From Clostridium sp. Marseille-P2415 (GTDB taxonomy: Bacteria > Bacillota > Clostridia > Lachnospirales > Lachnospiraceae), in the NCBI RefSeq assembly GCF_900155545.1, contig NZ_LT732525.1, forward strand, positions 3,065 through 47,981: a stretch of DNA of 44,917 nucleotides. Reading direction: 5' to 3'. The notes beneath the pieces were generated by a model. The model saw only the letters and a list, made by a program, of their open reading frames with translations, had not been told where the DNA came from and ran no database searches. The position numbers were made by a program, and so were the translations under genes. Below, one piece after another: positions 33,625-41,586 of this stretch (position 1 is the first letter of the stretch; the number at the start of each line of letters is the position of its first letter).

Positions 33625-34321
33625 TAACTTAAGAGTGAATTATGGCGGCATTGAGGCCGTAAAGGGCATTTCCTTCGAGGTGCCGGATAAAAGCATTGTG
33701 ACCCTGATCGGCGCCAACGGAGCCGGAAAAAGTACGACTCTCCGCTCCATCGTGGGGCTGGTGAAGCCTTCGGCCGGAAGCAGCATCACCCTGGATGGCG
33801 AAGAATTAATCGGCATGGATACGCCGGACATCATATCTAAGGGGATCGCTCTGGTTCCGGAAGGGCGCCATGTGTTTCCGGATATGAGTGTGATCGAAAA
33901 CATCAAAATCGGGGCTTATTTGAGAAATGATGACCTGGAGGAAGACATCAACTGGGTCTATGATTTATTTCCCCGGCTGAAGGAACGGAGCTGGCAGCTT
34001 TCCGGTACCCTTTCCGGAGGCGAGCAGCAGATGCTGGCGGTCGCAAGGGCTCTCATGAGCCATCCGAGGATCCTGATGATGGATGAACCGTCACTGGGGC
34101 TTGCTCCGTTAATTGTAAAGGATATCTTTTCCATTATCCGGGAGATTAACAAGAAGGGCGTGACAGTGCTTTTGATCGAACAGAATGCCAATATGGCGCT
34201 TCATACGGCTGACACCGGCTATGTGCTGGAAACGGGCAGAATTACTATGACCGGCTCCGGGGAAAAGCTGCTGGCGGATGAATCGGTGAAAGCAGCCTAT
34301 TTGGGGAAGAAAAAAGACTAG
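33611..34321 (+). CDS. livF: Branched-chain amino acid ABC transporter ATP-binding protein LivF
   Basis: A 236-aa ABC ATPase, the second nucleotide-binding subunit of the importer. Walker A IGANGAGKSTTLRSI, Q-loop region LVPEGRHVFPDMSV, signature TLSGGEQQMLAVARAL, Walker B ILMMDEPSLGLAP and the switch LLIEQNANMALHTADT are all present. ATG 33611 lies within the end of livG with a GGGGGTGA box. It is the last gene before a strong terminator. Confidence 0.95.
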   Translation: MLRIDNLRVNYGGIEAVKGISFEVPDKSIVTLIGANGAGKSTTLRSIVGLVKPSAGSSITLDGEELIGMDTPDIISKGIALVPEGRHVFPDMSVIENIKIGAYLRNDDLEEDINWVYDLFPRLKERSWQLSGTLSGGEQQMLAVARALMSHPRILMMDEPSLGLAPLIVKDIFSIIREINKKGVTVLLIEQNANMALHTADTGYVLETGRITMTGSGEKLLADESVKAAYLGKKKD

Positions 34322-34351
34322 GTTTGTGGACTTTTTCATAGAGCTTGAGGG

Positions 34352-34391
34352 AAAAGAGGGAGCGGAGGGAATCATCCGCTGTCTCTTTTTT
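34352..34391 (+). terminator. Terminator of the liv operon
   Basis: AAAAGAGGGAGCGGA (34352-34366) pairs with TCCGCTGTCTCTTTT (34375-34389) with TT continuing; loop of 8 nt. Confidence 0.85.
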
Positions 34392-35001
34392 GGGCTAAAT
34401 TGCCAAAATTTAATTATTTCTCTTCTAGTTTTTCTGCGATTAACAGAAAAATAAGTACAACTGTATATTTTAATCGTTTTATCCTTTGGCTATGTAAATT
34501 CATAATTTTTCCTCAATCCAGATGTCCGCAAAATGTTATTGCTGCAGCTATCGTTTTTATAGAAATTATAACATTAATGATTCTGATAGGCAGGGAATTA
34601 AGCATACACATAAGCCGTTTCCTGTTTCAAATTCAATTCCGCTGTTTCCTTATCTATAATATAATTCACAAAAATCCCTTTTAAAGCAAGTTTTACTTAT
34701 CTAACTAAATCCGTCAAACGCATAAAGCATCTATCTTCGACAAAAGCCAACAATTTTCGAACTATTAAGATGTTTCTTCATAATTATTATATAAATTATA
34801 ACTAATTATTAAAATTTCTTACAATTAATTTGCTTGCATTAATTATACGCAATTTAATACGATATTACTTTAAGAAACAAATAAGTCTGAAATGAGGTGA
34901 TTCCAATGCAGAAATTATAATAGTCAGTTCACACACCGATCGATAGGCGTGGAATAAAGCACATGGAAAAAGTATTTCACAAAATGGAAAGGAGCTTTAT
35001 A
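34392..35001. other. AT-rich gap before the M6 metalloprotease gene
   Basis: About 600 bp, much richer in A and T than the flanking genes. A 94-codon frame (34400-34684) has no ribosome binding site or recognisable features and is probably spurious. A four-codon frame MQKL (34906-34920) has a good GAGGTGA box. TTGC-type -35 boxes near 34850 occur, but no promoter could be fixed. Confidence 0.45.
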
Positions 35002-37065
35002 ATGCGTAAAACACTTAAACTTTTAACAACTGCAGTTGCTGTTGCAACTATGTTTACGGTCACGAACACACAAGTTTCAGCAGCACCCTATAGTCACAAA
35101 AAATACGAGTTAGTCCAGCCAGATGGAAGTAAAGTTCAAGTTGATGTTACAGGAGATGAATATTTTCAGCAGATTGAAAGTTTGGATGGATATACACTTT
35201 GCCGGGACGAAAACGGCTGGATCTGTTATGCAAAATTAAATGAAAATCAGACAGATTACGTTTCTACCGGACAAATTTACAAAACAAATGCTGCGTTAAA
35301 TAACATTGACTCTATCGACGAGACAGATCACGTAAAAAATAACCTTGAAAAGCATTTAAAAATAAAGAACGAAGCAATAAAAGAGAAGGCTGATACAGTA
35401 AGGAAAAGACTTCATGCATTGGATTTCAAAAACACTCCAGAAGCAAAAAACAGGGACAGCAATGGATTGCTGGATTCAAAAATCAAAGCTTCCGGTGACG
35501 TAAAAGGATTGACTATTTTAATAGACTTCCCGGATACCAAAAGCAGTATTTCCAAATCGGAAATAGAGCGGTTTTTTAATGGAACCGATTACACCGGCTT
35601 TAACAATAATGGATCCATAAGAGATTATTATTATGACGTATCCGGCGGGAAAGTTACATATACAAATACTTTATTAGGGTTCTATACTGCCAAACACCCA
35701 AAATCCTATTACGATGATATTTATGAAGAAACAGGTTCCTACGCTAAAGCAGATGAACTCACAGAGGAAGCGGTTCAATGGTTAAAATCTACAGGTTTTG
35801 ACCTTTCAACTTTAACAACTGACTCTAACGGATATTTAAAGGCCGTCAATATCCTTTATGCAGGTACCGCTGATGCGGGCTGGGCAAAAGGATTATGGCC
35901 TCATCAATCCTGGTATCCGAAATCAGAAAATATTAACGGCGCTAAAATCCAGAAATATGAAATGTCTGACATAGGAAATAATTTATCGATCTATACCATA
36001 TGCCATGAAAGCGGACATATGATCTACGGATATCCGGATCTGTACGATTACGATGGAGATTCCCAGGGTACCGGAGCATATAGCTTAATGAGCACTGCTG
36101 CCAATGAAAAAAATCCGGTACCGCCGGATCCATATTGCAGAAATATCATATCCGGCTGGAATACACCCATGAGTATGAATGAATATGGCGCCGGAACTAC
36201 ATTTGCTGCAGTAGCTGACAGCAATGGAAACTCCTATTCCTATCAATGGTCAGGTAATAAGCGCAATGAATATTACCTCATCGAAAACATTCAAAAAAAC
36301 GGAAGATATGCCGACGTGCCGGATGCAGGATTAGCGATCTGGCATGTAGATGAAAATGGAGATAATTCCAGGAATGAAATGACATCCGGCAGTCATTACT
36401 TAGTATCTCTTGAACAGGCCGATGGAAAATTTGATTTGGAAAAAAATAGAAATGGCGGAGACCGCGGAGATTTATTCCGGGGAGGATATAAGGATTCATT
36501 TACCGATATTACTACTCCGAATTCGAAATGGTGGAATAATTCGGCATCCGGTCTGGAAATATCACAAATCAGCAATTTAGCAGATGAAATGACATTTATC
36601 CAATCAGCCTCCACTCCAACCCCGGACCCCCAATTAACAAATATAGCCGGACAGGCTGCTGCATCGGCTTCTTATGTATCAGATTGGGAAAATATAAGTG
36701 CATTAAATGATGGAATAGATCCGTCAAGCTCAAATGACAGAAGCGGCGCTGTTTACGGAAATTGGCCGGAAACCGGAACACAGTGGGTTCAATATGTCTT
36801 TCCTAAAAATTTCACGATATCAGGTTGTGATGTATATTGGTTTAAAGATGGCCAGGGAATCGATGTACCGGCTTCCTATAATATATTATACTGGGATGGG
36901 AATGCCTGGCAAAACGTAAAAAATCCCAAAGGGTTAGGTACGGAAATTAATAAATATAACAGCACCACCTTTACTCCGGTAACAACAAATGGTATTTCCA
37001 TTACAATGGATTCAAAAGGAGGAAGCTCAACAGGCATCCTTGAATGGAAAGTATATGGCAAATAA
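35002..37065 (+). CDS. Secreted M6-family-like metalloprotease with C-terminal discoidin-like domain
   Basis: A 687-aa exported zinc protease. The signal peptide (MRKTLKLLTTAVAVATMF, cleavage near SAAP) is followed by an N-terminal prodomain of about 170 residues (SKVQVDVTGDEYFQQIESLD). The peptidase region begins near KGLTILIDFPDTKS; the zinc site is CHESGHMIYGYPDLYDYDG (HExxH plus a downstream Asp, as in M6/InhA-like enzymes). The last 140 residues (LTNIAGQAAASASYVSDWEN to the C-terminus) resemble an F5/8 type C carbohydrate-binding fold. It has no sortase or SLH anchor, so it is probably released. The ATG at 35002 has AAAGGAG 8 nt upstream; an upstream ATG at 34963 has none. The gene is AT-rich compared with both neighbours, suggesting acquisition. 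Confidence 0.87.
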   Translation: MRKTLKLLTTAVAVATMFTVTNTQVSAAPYSHKKYELVQPDGSKVQVDVTGDEYFQQIESLDGYTLCRDENGWICYAKLNENQTDYVSTGQIYKTNAALNNIDSIDETDHVKNNLEKHLKIKNEAIKEKADTVRKRLHALDFKNTPEAKNRDSNGLLDSKIKASGDVKGLTILIDFPDTKSSISKSEIERFFNGTDYTGFNNNGSIRDYYYDVSGGKVTYTNTLLGFYTAKHPKSYYDDIYEETGSYAKADELTEEAVQWLKSTGFDLSTLTTDSNGYLKAVNILYAGTADAGWAKGLWPHQSWYPKSENINGAKIQKYEMSDIGNNLSIYTICHESGHMIYGYPDLYDYDGDSQGTGAYSLMSTAANEKNPVPPDPYCRNIISGWNTPMSMNEYGAGTTFAAVADSNGNSYSYQWSGNKRNEYYLIENIQKNGRYADVPDAGLAIWHVDENGDNSRNEMTSGSHYLVSLEQADGKFDLEKNRNGGDRGDLFRGGYKDSFTDITTPNSKWWNNSASGLEISQISNLADEMTFIQSASTPTPDPQLTNIAGQAAASASYVSDWENISALNDGIDPSSSNDRSGAVYGNWPETGTQWVQYVFPKNFTISGCDVYWFKDGQGIDVPASYNILYWDGNAWQNVKNPKGLGTEINKYNSTTFTPVTTNGISITMDSKGGSSTGILEWKVYGK

Positions 37066-37095
37066 AATATGGAAATTTCCTGAATAGAACCAAAT

Positions 37096-37153
37096 AAAAG
37101 GAACTGTAATTTCAAAGCCGGTGAATATAGGCTATGGAGTTACAGCTCCTTTT
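37096..37153. terminator. Bidirectional terminator between the protease and NlpC/P60 genes
   Basis: AAAAGGAACTGTAA (37096-37109) pairs with TTACAGCTCCTTTT (37140-37153) with one mismatch; an inner AAGCC/GGCTA stem sits in the loop. T runs flank both strands. Confidence 0.78.
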
Positions 37154-37196
37154 TTCTGCGTGTACGGGTGACAGACCAGTATTTTCCCTGGTTCCA

Positions 37197-38240
37197 TCAT
37201 GGTATCACGCTCCGTATGGTGACAGGCTTCCTGTAGTTCCAGGAGGATATTTTGATTCCGCTTCGCCGGTTGGCTGCATGAACGATCTTCCCTTTTCCAA
37301 TATACATGGCCACGTGGTCGATTTCCCGGCCGCTTGCATAGAACAGCAGATCTCCAGGCTCCATGCCGGAGGCCGTTACGGCCTGTCCTTCTTCGGCCTG
37401 CTGCCTGGAGGTCCGGTCTAAATGGACTCCTGCGGCATGCTCCATTACATATTGGATAAACCCGGAGCAATCCGCTCCGGTATTCGGGTTGGTTCCGCCC
37501 CAACGATATGGATTTCCCACAAACCCGACCGCATAATTAACAACCTGGCTGCGGAGGTCACCAATTTTCTCCGCTTCCGGTATGGTATAAGCGATGGCAG
37601 CGTTTTCCGGTGCATAGGCATAGGCCGTCTGGCCCTTATAATCGAATTTTGCCCAGCCGGACTTATAAGAAATGAAACGGTACGTTTCGCCCTCATGGAT
37701 CCTGTCAAGAATTTCAGAATCCGTATTCGGTTGGCTGCGGACCCGAAGGGTCTCGGTGTTTACCCGGAGCATCAGCTTCATGTCATAATAAGCGATCGCT
37801 CTGGCCTCCTGTCCAGTGGCAAGGTATTTTCCAGATACATACCCGGTTACCTGCCCTGACTTTATTTTATACCAGCCATTTTTTTCCGACAGCACGCTGC
37901 AGCCGGCATGGCTTCTCAATTTCCCTACGATTTCCGCGTCATTCTTTGGTTCTTTCCTGATGTTTAAGGAATCCTCCACTGTGGCAACTCCAAGATTTTT
38001 GAAGATTGAGTTAAAGGTTCCATACCTCACTTTTTCCTGCGTAAGACCGGCCGACGCCTCAGTCGATTCCCGTTTTATGGATTCCTGATACTGATCCATA
38101 TAAACCTCTATGCCCGCCACAGGCGAACCGGTCTTAGGGGAATTCTCTGATCTCGCGGCCTGTACATCTGCTGTTCCTATCCATACGGCGCTGCCGCATG
38201 CAATAGCAAAGCCTAGTACCTTCCATGCTTTGTCAGTCAT
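37197..38240 (-). CDS. Secreted SH3-domain NlpC/P60 cell wall hydrolase
   Basis: A 347-aa exported gamma-D-glutamyl endopeptidase-type enzyme acting on peptidoglycan. A signal-like hydrophobic N-terminus (VLGFAIACGSAVWIGTADVQ, then AA) precedes two bacterial SH3 domains (SLNIRKEPKNDAEIVGKL and TLRVRSQPNTDSEILDRI). The C-terminal NlpC/P60 domain carries the catalytic Cys in TGADCSGFIQYV, His in EIDHVAMYIG and the polar third residue in KIVHAANRR. ATG 38240 (MTDKAWKVLGFA) has AAGGA 8 nt upstream; the frame open to 38285 is unlikely. It follows ribF on the same strand after a 58-bp gap, so it may be co-transcribed with that operon. Confidence 0.9.
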   Translation of the reverse strand: MTDKAWKVLGFAIACGSAVWIGTADVQAARSENSPKTGSPVAGIEVYMDQYQESIKRESTEASAGLTQEKVRYGTFNSIFKNLGVATVEDSLNIRKEPKNDAEIVGKLRSHAGCSVLSEKNGWYKIKSGQVTGYVSGKYLATGQEARAIAYYDMKLMLRVNTETLRVRSQPNTDSEILDRIHEGETYRFISYKSGWAKFDYKGQTAYAYAPENAAIAYTIPEAEKIGDLRSQVVNYAVGFVGNPYRWGGTNPNTGADCSGFIQYVMEHAAGVHLDRTSRQQAEEGQAVTASGMEPGDLLFYASGREIDHVAMYIGKGKIVHAANRRSGIKISSWNYRKPVTIRSVIP

Positions 38241-38297
38241 ATGCACTTTCCTTCGCAAGTTATTCATTGTGAACCGGGCGGCCATCCGCCCTTCTCA

Positions 38298-39251
38298 CTA
38301 CAACTTAGTGATCTGCTGATCCGACAGGGCTCTTAAATACCGCATCCCGTACTCCCTGTCATTTTCTATCTGCGCCTTTAATTGCTCCAGCCCTTCAAAT
38401 CTCCGTTCGGGACGTAAGAAGTGCAAAAGCTGTACTTCTATAGTCTTTCCATAAATATCCTCATTTATACCATAAATAAAGGTTTCTGCACCAACAGGGG
38501 AACCGCCCTCCACGGTGGGCTTTCTGCCGATATTGGTAATGCCCCCATAATAAGTACCGTCCACATACACTCTGGACACATACACGCCGAATACCGGAAG
38601 ATGCTTCTCCGGCGGAGGTATGATATTCGCAGTTGGGAAGCCAAGGACCGCCCCTCCGATGTGGTTTCCGTGAACCACTGTCCCATGTATGGCATAGGGC
38701 TCACCCAAAAGCTCATTGGCTTTTTCCATATTTCCTGCATCCAACTGCTCTCTGATATAAGTACTGCTGATATCGCGGTGATCGTCCTGTTCCTTGGGAA
38801 TGACGGTCAGTTCATATCCGTACCGTTCCTTCCATTGGGAAAGACGCTCCGCATTCCCTGCTCCGCGGTAGCCGAAAGAACAGTCCGTTCCAACCACGAT
38901 GGCCCTGGCATTCATCTGTCCGGTCAGGACATGTCTTACAAATTCCTCCGGCTCCATGCGTGCGGTTTCCTCTGTAAAAGGATATTCCACCAAATAATCG
39001 ATACCGATTTTCTCCAGATTGTTTTTTCTTTCCAGGTTGGTGGTAATCACCTTCTGCGGATCCCCTGCTACCAAAGCATTTGGGGACATGTCAAAGGTAA
39101 AGACTGCTGTCTTATACCCTTTCTCCTCTTTTACCTCTGCCATCCGCTTAAGCAGCTTCTGGTGGCCCCTGTGGCGGCCGTCAAACTTTCCCAGCGTCAC
39201 CACTGCCGGCTCTTCGATCTGAAATTCTCTGGTTCCGGTTATATATTCCAT
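38298..39251 (-). CDS. ribF: Bifunctional riboflavin kinase / FAD synthetase
   Basis: RibF makes FMN from riboflavin and then FAD. The 317-aa protein has an N-terminal nucleotidyltransferase domain (VTLGKFDGRHRGHQKLLKRM, with GRHRGH in place of the usual GVHRGH; SSTYIREQLDAG) and the C-terminal flavokinase (GFPTANI, GVYVSRVYVDGTYYGGITNI, GRKPTV). ATG 39251 overlaps the end of truB context with GGGAGGAAAA upstream. It is the last gene of the ylxQ-infB-rbfA-nrnA-truB-ribF run. Confidence 0.95.
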   Translation of the reverse strand: MEYITGTREFQIEEPAVVTLGKFDGRHRGHQKLLKRMAEVKEEKGYKTAVFTFDMSPNALVAGDPQKVITTNLERKNNLEKIGIDYLVEYPFTEETARMEPEEFVRHVLTGQMNARAIVVGTDCSFGYRGAGNAERLSQWKERYGYELTVIPKEQDDHRDISSTYIREQLDAGNMEKANELLGEPYAIHGTVVHGNHIGGAVLGFPTANIIPPPEKHLPVFGVYVSRVYVDGTYYGGITNIGRKPTVEGGSPVGAETFIYGINEDIYGKTIEVQLLHFLRPERRFEGLEQLKAQIENDREYGMRYLRALSDQQITKL

Positions 39252-39253
39252 TA

Positions 39254-40156
39254 TTATTTTCCTCCCAGAAATACCTTTTGGGGCTTAAGAAGATTCTTCT
39301 CCCTGTCAGGCCCGTAAATCCCGATAAACTGCTGCCGGCTGTCATAGACCCTTACCGGTCCCTCCTCCAGGCAGTAATCGCCTCCGGCCTGGTTCCGGAA
39401 AAAGGGATTGCCATTGTGCACCAGCTTATCAAACTCCGGCTTCATGGTAACCGCCGGATATTCGGAAAACACCTTGTCCACAGCAAGAATGTGCTGTTCC
39501 AGTGACCCTTCATCCCGAAGCTCTTCAATCAGGGACAGAGTGAGACTATCCTTTAAGCAAAAGCCGGAAACCCGGGTCCGGAGAAGGGATTCCATACAGC
39601 CTCCGCAGCCCAGCTTCCTGCCGATATCATAGCAAAGGGTCCGGATGTAGGTTCCCTTGGAACAGGTCACTGTCATGGTGACTCTGGGAAGTTCCATCCG
39701 GTCCACCCGTATTTCCAATATCTCCACCGGTCTGGCCTTCCGCTCCACTTCTTTTCCTGCCCTGGCCAGCTCATAAAGCTTTTTCCCATCCACCTTTAAG
39801 GCGGAATACATGGGCGGTATCTGGTCGTAATGGCCGAAAAAGCCAAGTACCGCTTCCTTTACCTGGTCTTCGTTTACCTGGACCGGGTATTCTGCCAAAA
39901 CTTCTCCTGTGGTATCCTGAGTATCGGTTTCCCTGCCCAGAAGCAAAACCGCCTCATAGGTTTTGGTCCTGTCCGTCAGCATATCACACAGTTTCGTCGC
40001 CTTCCCTAAGCAGACCGGAAGCACTCCCTCAGCCATGGGATCCAGCGTCCCCGTGTGTCCGATTTTTTTCTGCTTTAAAATACCTCTCATTTTCGCCACG
40101 ACGTCATGAGAGGTAAATCCTTTTTCTTTATATACATTGATGATGCCGTCTGCCAT
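39254..40156 (-). CDS. truB: tRNA pseudouridine(55) synthase
   Basis: TruB makes pseudouridine 55 in the T-loop of tRNAs. The 300-aa protein has the catalytic Asp in KIGHTGTLDPMAEGVLPVC, followed by GKATKLCDML and TKTYEA, then the QIPPMYSALKVDGKKLYELA and CSKGTYIRTLCYDIG motifs, all family hallmarks. The C-terminal part is a PUA-like region. AGGAG lies upstream of ATG 40156. It lies between nrnA and ribF with gaps of 12 and 2 nt. Confidence 0.96.
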   Translation of the reverse strand: MADGIINVYKEKGFTSHDVVAKMRGILKQKKIGHTGTLDPMAEGVLPVCLGKATKLCDMLTDRTKTYEAVLLLGRETDTQDTTGEVLAEYPVQVNEDQVKEAVLGFFGHYDQIPPMYSALKVDGKKLYELARAGKEVERKARPVEILEIRVDRMELPRVTMTVTCSKGTYIRTLCYDIGRKLGCGGCMESLLRTRVSGFCLKDSLTLSLIEELRDEGSLEQHILAVDKVFSEYPAVTMKPEFDKLVHNGNPFFRNQAGGDYCLEEGPVRVYDSRQQFIGIYGPDREKNLLKPQKVFLGGK

Positions 40157-40168
40157 AGCCCGTATCTC

Positions 40169-41119
40169 CTAATTCAGCTGTTTTGCAATCTGATCCGACA
40201 GATTGTTGATCACGTCATGAACGCTTCCTGTCATGGTACAGCCGGCCGCTTTTTTATGTCCGCCGCCGCTGAAATAGACAGCAATCCTGCTCACATCCAG
40301 ATCCGTTGTGGAACGCAGGCTCACCTTATACTCCCTGCAGGAGGTTTCATATATGAATATGGCACATTCCACGCCCTCCGTGATCCGGAGCTGGTCAATG
40401 ATCCCATCCATATCCGCGCTGGTAACGCCGTAGAATTCCATATCCTTTTTGCTTACTGCACTGAAGATACAGCGTCCGTCATGAAAGGTTATGCTCTCTA
40501 ACAAAGCCCTTCCCAGGATCTGGTTCTGTACATAGGTCTTCCGGTAAAAACTGTCATCGATGATCTTTGAGAAATCGATTCCCTTCTCCATCATCTTTCC
40601 TGCAATCTCCATGGTTCTTGCTGAGGTGCAGTCGTATTTGAACACTCCGGTATCATGAATGATACCTGTATAAATGCACTCTGCTACTGCCTTGCTGATT
40701 TTACTTTCATCAAGAAGGCCGTAAAGTACCTCGCAGGTTGAACTGGCGGTATCCCGCACTATATTTTCTCCGGCGTATCTTAAATTGGTGATGTGGTGGT
40801 CCACGCAGAGACTTTTTCCAGCGGTATCCAAAAACTTTACCGCCTCTCCGAACCGCAGCGTATCGCTGCTGTCAAGACAGATGCAGAAATCATATGTCTT
40901 ATTCTCTGAAAAATCGCTGACAATGCGGTCAAAATTCTTAAGATAGCCAAACTTCGAAGAAGGAGTCTCAAGATAAACCACCGCATTCACCTCCGGATGA
41001 TGCTCTTCCAGATAGTTGTATGCCGCCAGGCAGGAACCAACGCAGTCCCCATCCGGACGGACGTGGCCGATGATGGCCACTGTTTTTACATCTTCAAGCA
41101 TTGTATCAAGGAAACTCAC
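40169..41119 (-). CDS. nrnA: DHH-family oligoribonuclease / pAp phosphatase NrnA
   Basis: NrnA degrades RNA oligonucleotides of a few bases and 3'-phosphoadenosine 5'-phosphate. The 316-aa protein has the DHH domain motifs IGHVRPDGDCVGSCLA, CLDSSDTLRFG and VDHHITNLRYA, and the DHHA1 end motif YFSGGGHKKAAGCTM with the substrate-binding GGGH. The order in the infB operon is standard for clostridia. It overlaps nothing; 12-nt gaps on either side suggest coupled translation. Confidence 0.93.
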   Translation of the reverse strand: MSFLDTMLEDVKTVAIIGHVRPDGDCVGSCLAAYNYLEEHHPEVNAVVYLETPSSKFGYLKNFDRIVSDFSENKTYDFCICLDSSDTLRFGEAVKFLDTAGKSLCVDHHITNLRYAGENIVRDTASSTCEVLYGLLDESKISKAVAECIYTGIIHDTGVFKYDCTSARTMEIAGKMMEKGIDFSKIIDDSFYRKTYVQNQILGRALLESITFHDGRCIFSAVSKKDMEFYGVTSADMDGIIDQLRITEGVECAIFIYETSCREYKVSLRSTTDLDVSRIAVYFSGGGHKKAAGCTMTGSVHDVINNLSDQIAKQLN

Positions 41120-41131
41120 AAGGGCACCTCC

Positions 41132-41494
41132 TTAATCTCTGATGTCTTTTGTTACCTCATCTATCAGTTTGGACATATTTACTCCATATTCGATGGACTG
41201 GTCCAGGATAAATTTGATTTCCGGTGTATTGCGCAGATTGACTCTTCTCGCCAATTCACGGCGGATATAGCCTTCTGCACTTTTTAATCCTTCTATAGTT
41301 GCTTTTCCTGCTTCCTCATCTCCCAGAACACTGATGTACGCCTTACAGTATTTTAAGTCCGGAGTTACCTGGGCGGAAACCACGGTGGTCATGGGATGGA
41401 TTCTCGGGTCTTTGATTTCCAGACGGATGATCTCGCTTAGCTCCCTCTGGACCTCCATATTGATTCTCGTATTTTTTATACTGTTTTTACGCAT
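41132..41494 (-). CDS. rbfA: 30S ribosome-binding factor A
   Basis: A 120-aa KH-fold factor for 30S maturation. The family core is clear: INMEVQRELSEIIRLEIKDP, RIHPMTTVVSAQVTPDLKYC, KAYISVLG, LKSAEGYIRRELARRVNLRN and TPEIKFILDQSIEYG. ATG 41494 follows a GGAAT box that is weak. It lies between infB and nrnA. Confidence 0.95.
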   Translation of the reverse strand: MRKNSIKNTRINMEVQRELSEIIRLEIKDPRIHPMTTVVSAQVTPDLKYCKAYISVLGDEEAGKATIEGLKSAEGYIRRELARRVNLRNTPEIKFILDQSIEYGVNMSKLIDEVTKDIRD

Positions 41495-41549
41495 GTTATT
41501 CCTTTCGTTTTTGTCCGCAGCTTAGGCCGTAAAAAGACCAGCCCGCAGC

Positions 41550-41567
41550 TACGGGCTCATCTTTTTA
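41550..41567 (-). terminator. Weak hairpin between infB and rbfA
   Basis: AGCCCG pairs with CGGGCT around a 6-nt loop, with TTTTT 4 nt further on the minus strand (GGTCTTTTT). It may give partial termination within the operon. Confidence 0.4.
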
Positions 41568-41586
41568 AACTCCCGGCGGCAGGTTC

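Noticed and set aside
34400-34684. 94-codon plus-strand frame after livF
   Set aside because: It lies in AT-rich sequence, starts at the edge of a terminator, has no ribosome binding site and no recognisable domain.
38421-39317. 298-codon plus-strand frame over ribF
   Set aside because: Antisense to conserved RibF; no start signal or family resemblance.
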